Shown piece after piece: positions 7,339-13,875 of a DNA stretch of 16,453 nt. Where the stretch lies: NCBI GenBank assembly GCA_002450905.1, contig DKAT01000002.1, forward strand, positions 44,259 through 60,711, read 5' to 3'. The notes beneath the pieces are model-generated. The model saw only the letters and a program-made list of their open reading frames with translations, was not told the DNA's origin and made no database searches. This DNA is from Spirochaetia bacterium UBA6919. Lineage in GTDB: Bacteria; Spirochaetota; UBA6919. The stretch's first letter is position 1. Each line of letters opens with the position of its first letter. The translations under genes and the position numbers were made by a program.

Positions 7339-8022
7339 TCAGTCATTCGTAAATGGATTGTCCACCTCAATAAAGTCCCATAGATTAGGCAGTTTTAGTT
7401 TGTGTGAGGCTCTTTTGAGATGGGTGAGTACAGTATCTCGTTTGATATTTAAAAGTTCAGAAATCTCATCGATAGATTTCCCTTCCTTTCTATATATAAC
7501 AGCTTTCAATTGGTTTCCTGAAAGTGTTTTTAGTCTATCCTTAACACTAATGAGTTCACTAATTAACCCAAGAAATTCATCATTCGTATGAGGTTTATTG
7601 GTAGATATGATCTGATCCTGATGGGAATTATCAATATTTGTAATGATTTGATCAATGATCTTCTCACCCAAACTCCCCTTCTCAATATAATTAAGTCCAA
7701 GATTATTGGCATCGGATAGTGATTTACCATCATAATCATCTGCCATTATCATAATGTGGATATTGGATTTCTTTGTCCTACACATCTTGGCACACTCGAT
7801 CCCTGTCATATCCGATAACTTGGTTTCAATAAGACAGACATCCGGTTTAAAAGGTGAGTTCATTGAATGAATAAGCTGTTGTCCTGTTTGAAATGCTCCG
7901 TAGAACCATATTTCTGGATTCTGAGTGAGTATATCCTTCAATGTGATAGTGTAATTTGAATCATGATCTGCAATGACCACTTTAATTCGTTTTCCTCCAT
8001 TTGCCTTGAAGATATCTTTCAT
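7339..8022 (-). CDS. LuxR/NarL-type response regulator with Glu at the phospho-acceptor position
   Basis: This is a probable transcription factor with a receiver domain (about 12-130) and a LuxR/GerE-type helix-turn-helix (about 167-211: LSGNQLKAVIYRKEGKSIDEI, then RDTVLTHLKRA). The receiver keeps Asp19 of the acidic pocket and the conserved Lys115 (YIEKGS). At the site normally holding the phosphorylated Asp it has Glu66 (VCLIETKLSD; codon GAA at 7825-7827), and the conserved Thr/Ser is Ala94 (IMIMADD). The second acidic-pocket residue is His20. Such a receiver is unlikely to be switched by normal phosphorylation and may sit locked on or respond to another signal (inference from family knowledge). 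The start at 8022 is preceded by a run of seven G (8027-8033) rather than a normal GGAGG. It is divergent from the hybrid kinase gene and upstream of the chemotaxis cluster on the same strand. Confidence 0.88.
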   Translation of the reverse strand: MKDIFKANGGKRIKVVIADHDSNYTITLKDILTQNPEIWFYGAFQTGQQLIHSMNSPFKPDVCLIETKLSDMTGIECAKMCRTKKSNIHIMIMADDYDGKSLSDANNLGLNYIEKGSLGEKIIDQIITNIDNSHQDQIISTNKPHTNDEFLGLISELISVKDRLKTLSGNQLKAVIYRKEGKSIDEISELLNIKRDTVLTHLKRASHKLKLPNLWDFIEVDNPFTND

Positions 8023-8591
8023 AACGCCCCCCCGAATAATAATCTATATAATAATTGATAAATGTTTTATCAGAATTATTTTATCAATATGTATAATTAT
8101 TAATAGTCAATAGAAGCCATAAAAAATAATAATAATAATTTTTGCCTAATAAAAAATAATATTAAATTGATTATTTCTTTTGTCCCTTCTTTGTTACCAC
8201 TTTAAATATTCCTGTTATAAAATTATCCTGATATCAGTTTAACAGGGAAATATTATGTAATCTTATAATAACAACGACTGACAAGAAAGTGTAAACTTTT
8301 TTTAATTGGATCGAATAATTATTTATTCTACTTATAATAATATTATATAGAATTTCCTTGTTAATAGTGAGAGCTATTTTTGAAGAATAAACTCACTTTA
8401 AACCCTTGCCATAAATTGTTCAATCAGATAACATATTGAATTAATATAGATAACTATACTTATAAATCATCTATGTTAAATATATTCCTGAAATACCTTC
8501 TCCCGTTGAAAATTGGTACCCCATCAGTGACATTAGATTTATTCTGAAAATTGTTAAAATTACCAAGCAAATACAACATGGGGAGGTTCAA
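8023..8591. other. 569-bp AT-rich divergent intergenic region between the regulator and hybrid-kinase genes
   Basis: This stretch should contain both divergent promoters. I could not single out a convincing -35/-10 pair because nearly all of it is A/T. It contains an inverted repeat next to the regulator gene (8056-8072), AAT-repeat tracts at 8121-8139 and 8151-8160, and no ORF with a ribosome site. The hybrid kinase has a strong GGGAGGT at 8581-8587. Confidence 0.6.
8056..8087. promoter_or_regulatory. Operator-like inverted repeat upstream of the response-regulator gene
   Basis: TGATAAA (8056-8062), a TGT spacer and TTTATCA (8066-8072) form a perfect 7+3+7 palindrome. A third half-site, TTTTATCAA, occurs at 8079-8087. 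The cluster sits 34-65 bases upstream of the regulator start, where a repressor or autoregulator would act. AT-richness raises the chance of coincidence, so this is a candidate only. Confidence 0.35.
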
Positions 8592-11500
8592 ATGTTAGCT
8601 AAAAATGTTTTATTAGCAGAAGATGAAGAAATTATTGCACGACATATACAAAGTACTTTGGTGGATCTGGGTTATCATATGTCATCCGTGGTATCCAATG
8701 CAAGCGATGCTCTCAGGTCAGTTGAAAGGGTTAAGCCTGATATCGTTCTGATGGACTTTACTTTAAAAGGAGAAATGGATAGTGTGGAAGCTGCCAGGCA
8801 GATGTATTATATCTATGATATCCCAGTAGTCTTCCTTTCAAGCTATATGGATGAAGAAATCCTCCAGCGAACCAATAAAACAAATCCCTTTGGATATCTG
8901 ATCAAGCCCTTCAAAGATATTGAGTTGTTATCAACCATAGAGATTAGTCTACACAACCACCAGAAAGAAAGATCCTTAAAAATGAATCAATACTGGTTTT
9001 CATCTGTCCTTAAAAATATTTCCGAGGCTGTTATTGTAACGAATCAATCCAATGAGATAACATATATGAATAAAATGGCTCAAACCTTAACAGGCTGGTC
9101 ATTTCAAGAAGCCAATGGGAAGATTCTCTCCGATGTATTTTTTGTATCCAAACTTGTCAATTCCTATACCCCCTATACCAAAAATTATTCAGACAAAAAA
9201 TATATAACCAATGAAATGTTAATCAATAAAGATGGTATCACAGTTATTCCCATACAGACAAGTAGTACTCAAATTGTGGATCAGAACTCCAGATTCATAG
9301 GAAATATTATAGTATTTCATGATATTACGAATTATGAGAAAATCATTAAGGATTTAATGAGTGAAAATAATATTCTTCACGATGATTTGTCAAATTACGA
9401 TCCTATCGACGTCGATTGTCAGGAAAGTGAAGCGCGTTTTAGAAAAAGAATTCAAAATATTTCCGGATATATCTATGATGTGGAGTTCCAAAACAACCAG
9501 GTCATATCCACTTATCATAGCCCCCGTTGTTTGGAAATTACAGGATATACCCCGGAAGAATATCAAAATAATCCAAATCTCTGGATAGAAATGGTTTTTC
9601 ATGAAGATAAACAACACGTCAGAGAACACCTTAAGAATATCCGAAGAAATGTAAATCACCCCATTATAGAGCATCGAATTATCCGTAAAGATGGTTCCAT
9701 CCGATGGGTATCAAATACCTGCACCATACAAACAAACTCAGAGAACAAGATCATAAGGGAAACAGGTTTCATTATAGATATCACAGACCATAAGAAAATT
9801 GAAGAGGAATTAAAAATAGCAAAAGATCAGGCTGAATCAGCAAATCATATAAAAACAATGTTTCTTGCAAATATGAGCCATGAAATCAGAACTCCTATGA
9901 ATGGTATTATAGGTATGATCGAAATTCTCGCTGACACTAATCTAAATGACAAGCAGAGAGACTATCTTTATACAATAAAAGAATCTGCTGATTCCCTGCT
10001 GATGATCATCAATGACGTCTTGGATTTCTCTAAAATTGAAGAGGACAAACTCACTCTTGAATACATCCCTTTCAATCTGGCTGATTGTCTTTCATATACG
10101 ATTAAACCATTTGCCATCCAGTCATCTAAAAAAAATGTCGAGTTAATCTATTTTGTTTCTCCTAATGTCCCGGCAATGCTTATCGGTGATCCGGGACGCT
10201 TAAAACAGATCATCATTAACTTAATTGGAAATGCAGTTAAATTCACAGAAAAAGGTAAAATAATCTTTCAAGTCGAGGTTGATCCAGAACAAATCAACTC
10301 TCAGGACAATTCTGATAATATAACATTATTATTTTCTGTGTTGGATACTGGAATTGGTATTTCCCCAGATAAAAAAGAATCTATTTTCGACTCCTTCTCT
10401 CAGGCTGATCCAATGATCTCAAATCAATATGGAGGAACAGGTCTTGGTTTGGCTATCTCACAAAGGCTAGTTAAAATGATGAATGGGAAAATATCCCTGG
10501 AAAGCAAAATAGGAAAGGGATCAAAGTTCTTTTTTTCAATTATTTTTAAAATACCAAATCAAAATGAATGGATAGTACCTACTCTGGATAGTCTGGGTAG
10601 TCTTAATAATCTATCGGTTCTAATAGTGGATAATAACCCGGTAAATTGTTCTATCTTAAAAGAAACTCTTATTAACTGGAAGATGAAACCCATCGTTGTG
10701 AGAAATACAGCAACGGCTCAGGCTGTAATTCGTAAGGCTAAAAAAAATAATCAATCCTTCCAACTTATTATTATTGATCGACAAATGCCCGATAAAGATG
10801 GTTTTAAATTGGCAAAGTCCATTCAAAAATCGTTAAAATCAAAGGATATTCCAATTATCATGATCACCTCAACAAGTTTAAAAGGTGACGCCAGGCTTTG
10901 CAAGACCAATGGAATCTCTGCTTATCTTGTAAGACCTGTTGAGCAGTCTGAATTATTACAAACAATTACTATGGTCATAAATCCGTTGATTAATTCAGAT
11001 CTGATTACAAGTCATTCTTTAAAGGAAAATATAGTTCACCTTAAAATTATGGTCGCAGAAGACAACAAGATAAATCAAAAGATCATTATCAATATTCTTG
11101 AAAAATGGGGTCACCACGTCATCCTCGCTGAAAATGGATGGGAGGCAATTGCACTATTAGAAAAAAATCATATTGATATAGTCTTCATGGATGTCCTTAT
11201 GCCAATTATGAATGGTATAGAAGCCACTGAAGTCATTCGTGAAAAGGAAAAAATTACTGGACAACATGTTATAATCGTTGCTATGACTGCCTACGCTATG
11301 AGAGAGGATAAAGAACGCTGTCTGAGAGCAGGAATGGATGCATATATCTCCAAGCCAATTAAATTAAAAGATATCTATGATCTAATTTATCGATACACAT
11401 GTAAACTACAAAATAATCAAGCAATTAATGAACTGGTTATCCCATCAAATAAAATCTTTGATTTGGATCAGGTTCTTAATAATCTTCAGGGTGATAAAGT

Positions 11501-11780
11501 CTTTTTAAAGGAACTCATAGAGTTATTTCTTAATAAGAATCCTAAAACACTGTTTGAAATATCTCAAGCTATTGAACGCCAGGATATCAATGCAATTGCT
11601 ATGGCTATACATTCGCTGAAGGGTGTCCTGTTAAATCTATGTGCATTTCAATCTGTTGATTTCCTGGAATCTCTTGAAAAAAAACTTCAGGTGGGTGATT
11701 TTGACAAAATTAAGATGATGTATAATAAATTATTAGAACAAATAAGTATTTTAAAAGAGGAACTGAGAAATATAAGCTAA
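8592..11780 (+). CDS. Hybrid sensor histidine kinase, REC-PAS-PAS-HisKA-HATPase-REC-REC-HPt
   Basis: This is a 1062-residue cytoplasmic phosphorelay kinase with no membrane segment. Domains in order are: receiver 1 (about 4-122; Asp55 in VLMDFTL, Lys105 in LIKPF); PAS 1 (about 132-248); PAS 2 with PAC (about 282-402, ending GFIIDITDHKKIEEE); HisKA (about 420-485) with phospho-His430 in MSHEIRTP; HATPase (about 530-655) with Asn547, DTGIGI 585-590 and GGTGLGL 614-620; receiver 2 (about 674-795; Asp729 in IIIDRQMPD, but Arg781 replaces the conserved Lys in YLVRPVE); receiver 3 (about 817-935; Asp867 in MDVLMP, Lys921 in SKPI); and HPt (about 955-1060) with His1007 in IHSLKG. A full His-Asp-His relay is therefore inside one chain. 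The start at 8592 has GGGAGGT at 8581-8587. It is divergent from the Glu66 regulator and followed 43 bases on by the small CxxC protein. The output partner is unknown. Confidence 0.96.
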   Translation: MLAKNVLLAEDEEIIARHIQSTLVDLGYHMSSVVSNASDALRSVERVKPDIVLMDFTLKGEMDSVEAARQMYYIYDIPVVFLSSYMDEEILQRTNKTNPFGYLIKPFKDIELLSTIEISLHNHQKERSLKMNQYWFSSVLKNISEAVIVTNQSNEITYMNKMAQTLTGWSFQEANGKILSDVFFVSKLVNSYTPYTKNYSDKKYITNEMLINKDGITVIPIQTSSTQIVDQNSRFIGNIIVFHDITNYEKIIKDLMSENNILHDDLSNYDPIDVDCQESEARFRKRIQNISGYIYDVEFQNNQVISTYHSPRCLEITGYTPEEYQNNPNLWIEMVFHEDKQHVREHLKNIRRNVNHPIIEHRIIRKDGSIRWVSNTCTIQTNSENKIIRETGFIIDITDHKKIEEELKIAKDQAESANHIKTMFLANMSHEIRTPMNGIIGMIEILADTNLNDKQRDYLYTIKESADSLLMIINDVLDFSKIEEDKLTLEYIPFNLADCLSYTIKPFAIQSSKKNVELIYFVSPNVPAMLIGDPGRLKQIIINLIGNAVKFTEKGKIIFQVEVDPEQINSQDNSDNITLLFSVLDTGIGISPDKKESIFDSFSQADPMISNQYGGTGLGLAISQRLVKMMNGKISLESKIGKGSKFFFSIIFKIPNQNEWIVPTLDSLGSLNNLSVLIVDNNPVNCSILKETLINWKMKPIVVRNTATAQAVIRKAKKNNQSFQLIIIDRQMPDKDGFKLAKSIQKSLKSKDIPIIMITSTSLKGDARLCKTNGISAYLVRPVEQSELLQTITMVINPLINSDLITSHSLKENIVHLKIMVAEDNKINQKIIINILEKWGHHVILAENGWEAIALLEKNHIDIVFMDVLMPIMNGIEATEVIREKEKITGQHVIIVAMTAYAMREDKERCLRAGMDAYISKPIKLKDIYDLIYRYTCKLQNNQAINELVIPSNKIFDLDQVLNNLQGDKVFLKELIELFLNKNPKTLFEISQAIERQDINAIAMAIHSLKGVLLNLCAFQSVDFLESLEKKLQVGDFDKIKMMYNKLLEQISILKEELRNIS

Positions 11781-11810
11781 TCAAAATCGCAACTAAATAA
11801 ATAATTATAA

Positions 11811-11816
11811 GGAGGT
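11811..11816 (+). promoter_or_regulatory. Strong Shine-Dalgarno for the CxxC protein
   Basis: AAGGAGGT ends 7 bases before the ATG at 11824. It supports translation of the small Cys-rich gene in its own right rather than as a readthrough frame of the kinase transcript. Confidence 0.6.
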
Positions 11817-11823
11817 ACTTATC

Positions 11824-12156
11824 ATGAATACTAATGGGGATCTTGAAAGTATTTTCGACAATATTGTGGAGGATATTCTAAAAAGCGGAGTCAAATGTAA
11901 AAGTTTTGTTGAGCATATAAAATGGAATTTTATTGGGAAATCTTATACAATTTTACATTGCTGTCAATGTCAGGAAAATAATAAGCATATACTCTGTGAT
12001 ATAGAAGATTATAATGAATATATTGATATTCTTAATGATGTATTTTGTTATAATCGTTTAAAAGTAAAAGGGGCATATTTTTGTACCAATTGTTATACAA
12101 AGCTCTATAAATCAATATTCCTAAGTTTCTATCACAGCAATTACTGGTCAGTATAA
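11824..12156 (+). CDS. Small Cys-rich protein with paired CxxC motifs, unknown function
   Basis: I do not recognise this 110-residue protein. The first 25 residues are acidic and probably helical. Two Cys pairs, CCQC at 46-49 and CTNC at 87-90, with His45 and further Cys at 25, 58 and 75, are spaced like a zinc-ribbon or treble-clef metal site. The C-terminal 20 residues are aromatic (FLSFYHSNYW). There is no signal peptide or membrane helix, so it should be cytosolic. The gene follows the hybrid kinase by 43 bases on the same strand with a strong ribosome site, so the two are probably co-transcribed. That makes it a candidate partner or regulator of the relay (inference). It has no helix-turn-helix that I can identify. 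Confidence 0.75.
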   Translation: MNTNGDLESIFDNIVEDILKSGVKCKSFVEHIKWNFIGKSYTILHCCQCQENNKHILCDIEDYNEYIDILNDVFCYNRLKVKGAYFCTNCYTKLYKSIFLSFYHSNYWSV

Positions 12157-12396
12157 AATGACTTGATAATTTCTTAATAAGAACAATATTTACTCTTGTT
12201 AAACGATAATTTGAATAGAATATATAATCCTTTTGAAATTATTCCTAAACATCAAACTGCCCTTTCATGGGAGAAGTATGGGAAAATACTTATAAACATT
12301 ATTAATTTTTTTTAAAATACTATAGCTTTCACTATAAAATCCGCCAATCAACAATTTCGAATGCCTTATTTAATTCAACAAACTAGGACGACTAAA

Positions 12397-12735
12397 TTAA
12401 TAATATTTTACCAACCAATTTCTAATTAATTTAACTTCTTCCTGGGATATTTTTTGTGGCTTCATCTGAGTTCCATCAACTCCTTTTAAGACACAATCAT
12501 TAAAATCTTTATCCGTTCGGGAAGCCATGTGAGGAAGTGAAGGATAAGGTTTTTTGCTAATCCCTTTTGTAACAGAATGACATGCCTTGCAGCCATTTGA
12601 ATTAAAAAGACTAATTGCTTTAATATCTTCAGCGGATTTAATTTCCCGTGGTTTTCTGGGTTGAGTTGATTTCCCGCAGTTAGTTATAGCAAAAGTAATT
12701 GTAAATATTATTATAAGAATTAGATTTTTTTTCAT
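12397..12735 (-). CDS. Monoheme cytochrome c lipoprotein (third of the tandem set)
   Basis: This is a periplasmic electron carrier anchored by lipid. Counting from the Met chosen here (112 residues): signal sequence 1-19, lipobox AITNC with lipid-bearing Cys20, heme-attachment motif CKACH at 49-53, conserved block KPYPSLPHMASRT at 62-74, and candidate axial Met ligands at 70 and 91 (GTQMKP). An upstream in-frame ATG at 12750 exists. The AAGGAG at 12741-12746 lies 5 bases before the ATG at 12733-12735, and a classic MKKN signal start follows it, so 12735 is preferred. It is a clear paralogue of the two cytochromes upstream but the most divergent, lacking the VAYKDKVSEDD segment. A possible extra disulfide or thiol Cys81 is shared with the first gene of the set. 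The partner oxidase or reductase is not in the window. Confidence 0.9.
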   Translation of the reverse strand: MKKNLILIIIFTITFAITNCGKSTQPRKPREIKSAEDIKAISLFNSNGCKACHSVTKGISKKPYPSLPHMASRTDKDFNDCVLKGVDGTQMKPQKISQEEVKLIRNWLVKYY

Positions 12736-12740
12736 TATTT

Positions 12741-12746
12741 CTCCTT
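12741..12746 (-). promoter_or_regulatory. Shine-Dalgarno fixing the start of the third cytochrome
   Basis: AAGGAG on the minus strand, 5 bases before the ATG at 12735, decides in favour of this start over the upstream in-frame ATG at 12750. That upstream ATG lies on the far side of the ribosome site and would disrupt the signal peptide. Confidence 0.7.
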
Positions 12747-12765
12747 GCACAAAACTTTTAGAATT

Positions 12766-12805
12766 AGAAGTCGGATGATGATTTGGTGGAATCTTTACGA
12801 CTTCT
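12766..12805 (-). other. Intercistronic stem-loop between cytochromes 2 and 3
   Basis: AGAAGTCG (12766-12773) and CGACTTCT (12798-12805) form a perfect 8-bp stem. An inner GATT/AATC pairing is possible. It lies in the 78-base gap between the two genes. In the sense (minus) direction it is followed by A-rich sequence, not a U tract, so RNA stability, processing or attenuation is more likely than termination. It resembles the hairpin in the neighbouring gap. Confidence 0.6.
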
Positions 12806-12813
12806 GGATGTTT

Positions 12814-13197
12814 TTACTTACCTTTGTAAAATTTGGTTAACAAATTGTACATTAATTTAATATCATCTTCCGATACTTTATCTTTATAAGCAACCATAGT
12901 TGTCCCTTCAACACCTTCCAGAACACTTTTTTTAAATTCTTCAAAAGTTCTGCTTGCCATGAGAGGGAGTGAAGGATAAGGTTTGTTTTCCATACCTGTT
13001 TTTTTGTAATGACAAGCCCTACACCCTTGCGCATTAAAAATACGTATTGCCTTCTTATCTTCAGCGGTCTTTTCTTTCCCTGTATCCACGGGAGCTTCTT
13101 TTCCTTTGGTGCTATTACTTGCTAAAGCATTTGTACTTAAGTAGCTTGCAGCAAAAACGGTTGTAAAAATCATCACGAGAACTAGAATTGTTTTCAT
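12814..13197 (-). CDS. Monoheme cytochrome c, secreted form (second of the tandem set)
   Basis: This is a periplasmic class I-like cytochrome c. In its 127 residues, a signal peptide spans about 1-26 with a probable signal peptidase I cut after ALA-25/26. It has no lipobox Cys, unlike its two neighbours. A Lys/Glu linker precedes the heme motif CRACH at 59-63, the shared KPYPSLPLMASRT block at 72-84, and the C-terminal helix. Axial Met candidates are 80 and 101 (TTMVAYKDKVSEDD). Where both lipoprotein paralogues have a Cys after the block (KKC, NDC), this one has Ser91. The start at 13197 has AAGGAG at 13203-13208. Parts of the C-terminal coding DNA are nearly identical to the upstream paralogue, which points to recent tandem duplication. 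Confidence 0.92.
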   Translation of the reverse strand: MKTILVLVMIFTTVFAASYLSTNALASNSTKGKEAPVDTGKEKTAEDKKAIRIFNAQGCRACHYKKTGMENKPYPSLPLMASRTFEEFKKSVLEGVEGTTMVAYKDKVSEDDIKLMYNLLTKFYKGK

Positions 13198-13235
13198 CGT
13201 ATCTCCTTATTTATACAAACCCTTTTTTATTTTAG

Positions 13236-13271
13236 AAGCCGAATGAAACTGCTGGTAGTCTCATACGACTT
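13236..13271 (-). other. Intercistronic stem-loop between cytochromes 1 and 2
   Basis: Outer arms AAGCCG (13236-13241) and CGACTT (13266-13271), one mismatch, then inner arms ATGAAACT (13243-13250) and AGTCTCAT (13257-13264) form a 14-pair stem around a 6-base loop. On the minus-strand RNA the two non-Watson-Crick positions are permitted U-G or G-U pairs. On the plus strand seven T follow directly at 13270-13276, which would terminate antisense transcription. The sense direction has no U tract. Confidence 0.65.
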
Positions 13272-13279
13272 TTTTTATT

Positions 13280-13636
13280 TTACTGACCTTTGTAGAATTT
13301 TGTTATCCAATTGTAAATTAATTTGATATCATCTTCTGATACTTTATCTTTATAAGCAACCATAGTTGTTCCTTTAACACCATCCTGAATACATTTTTTA
13401 AAGTCCTCTGGGGTTCTGCTTGCCATGTGTGGGAGCGATGGATATGGTTTAGTTTCCATGCCTGATTCTTTAAAATGGCATGCCTTACAGCCTTGTGCAT
13501 TGAAGACCTGAATTGCTTTCTTATCTTCAGCGGTTTTTTCTTTCTTTGCACCCTTGGGAGCTTCTTTTCCTTTGCCACAACTGATTGCAAAAGTCATTAA
13601 ACTCATTGTGAGTGCTAATATTAATAATTTTTTCAT
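13280..13636 (-). CDS. Monoheme cytochrome c lipoprotein (first of the tandem set)
   Basis: This is a lipid-anchored periplasmic electron carrier. In its 118 residues, a signal is at 1-19, the lipobox FAISC has Cys20, a Lys-rich linker follows at 22-35, the heme motif CKACH is at 50-54, the block KPYPSLPHMASRT at 63-75, and possible axial Met at 71 or 92 (TTMVAYKD). There is an additional Cys82. Its C-terminal third (KVSEDDIKLIYNW, then TKFYKGQ) nearly matches the next gene. The start at 13636 is preceded by GAGGA at 13643-13647. It is the first gene of the minus-strand set and is divergent from rqcH across 239 bases, so the promoter should lie in that gap. A DnrI-like or Fnr-like operator was not recognisable. 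Cytochrome c maturation genes are not in the window. Confidence 0.93.
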   Translation of the reverse strand: MKKLLILALTMSLMTFAISCGKGKEAPKGAKKEKTAEDKKAIQVFNAQGCKACHFKESGMETKPYPSLPHMASRTPEDFKKCIQDGVKGTTMVAYKDKVSEDDIKLIYNWITKFYKGQ

Positions 13637-13770
13637 TTAAATTCCTCGTAATTTAATATTGTTTATGGTTTTTTTAAATGGCTTGTATTTTCTTGAAAAA
13701 GATGACAAATTTTAGCTAAAAAATCCAAAAAAGGAAAGATTCTTGGTTAAAAAAATTATATTTTGATATT

Positions 13771-13802
13771 GGATATATTATTATTTCTATTATAAAATAT
13801 CC
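13771..13802. repeat. AT-rich inverted repeat in the cytochrome/rqcH divergent gap
   Basis: GGATAT (13771-13776) and ATATCC (13797-13802) are inverted arms 20 bases apart in a very AT-rich stretch. It is located where promoters for the divergent cytochrome set and rqcH should be. The arms are short and the spacing is ordinary, so operator function is only a possibility. Confidence 0.25.
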
Positions 13803-13875
13803 GTATAATTATATGTTTAATTAATAAATATCATGCCAATACGTCTTATTATTACTGGAATCTTTGTAAAAAAAT

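Noticed and set aside
7249..7380. 43-codon plus-strand frame (MVSAIILETSFWW...) at the end of the regulator gene
   Set aside because: It overlaps the regulator antisense and has no convincing Shine-Dalgarno.
7313..7591. 92-residue frame antisense to the response regulator
   Set aside because: It opposes a regulator with a clear HTH; no independent support.
8121..8160. AAT-type short repeats that might suggest a repeat array
   Set aside because: Simple-sequence AT repeats without spacer structure; not CRISPR or an origin-type iteron set.
8473..8547. 24-codon ORF in the divergent intergenic region
   Set aside because: No ribosome site and too short; likely chance.
12274..12313. AAGTAT/ATACTT hairpin followed at a distance by eight T, as a terminator for the kinase operon
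   Set aside because: The stem is six AT-rich pairs and the T run begins 14 bases later; too weak to call.
12736..12750. Longer N-terminus of the third cytochrome from the ATG at 12750
   Set aside because: The AAGGAG site lies between the two ATGs and the inner one gives a normal MKK signal peptide.
13318..13590. 90-residue minus-strand frame inside the first cytochrome gene
   Set aside because: Out-of-frame shadow of a gene with a clear CxxCH motif.
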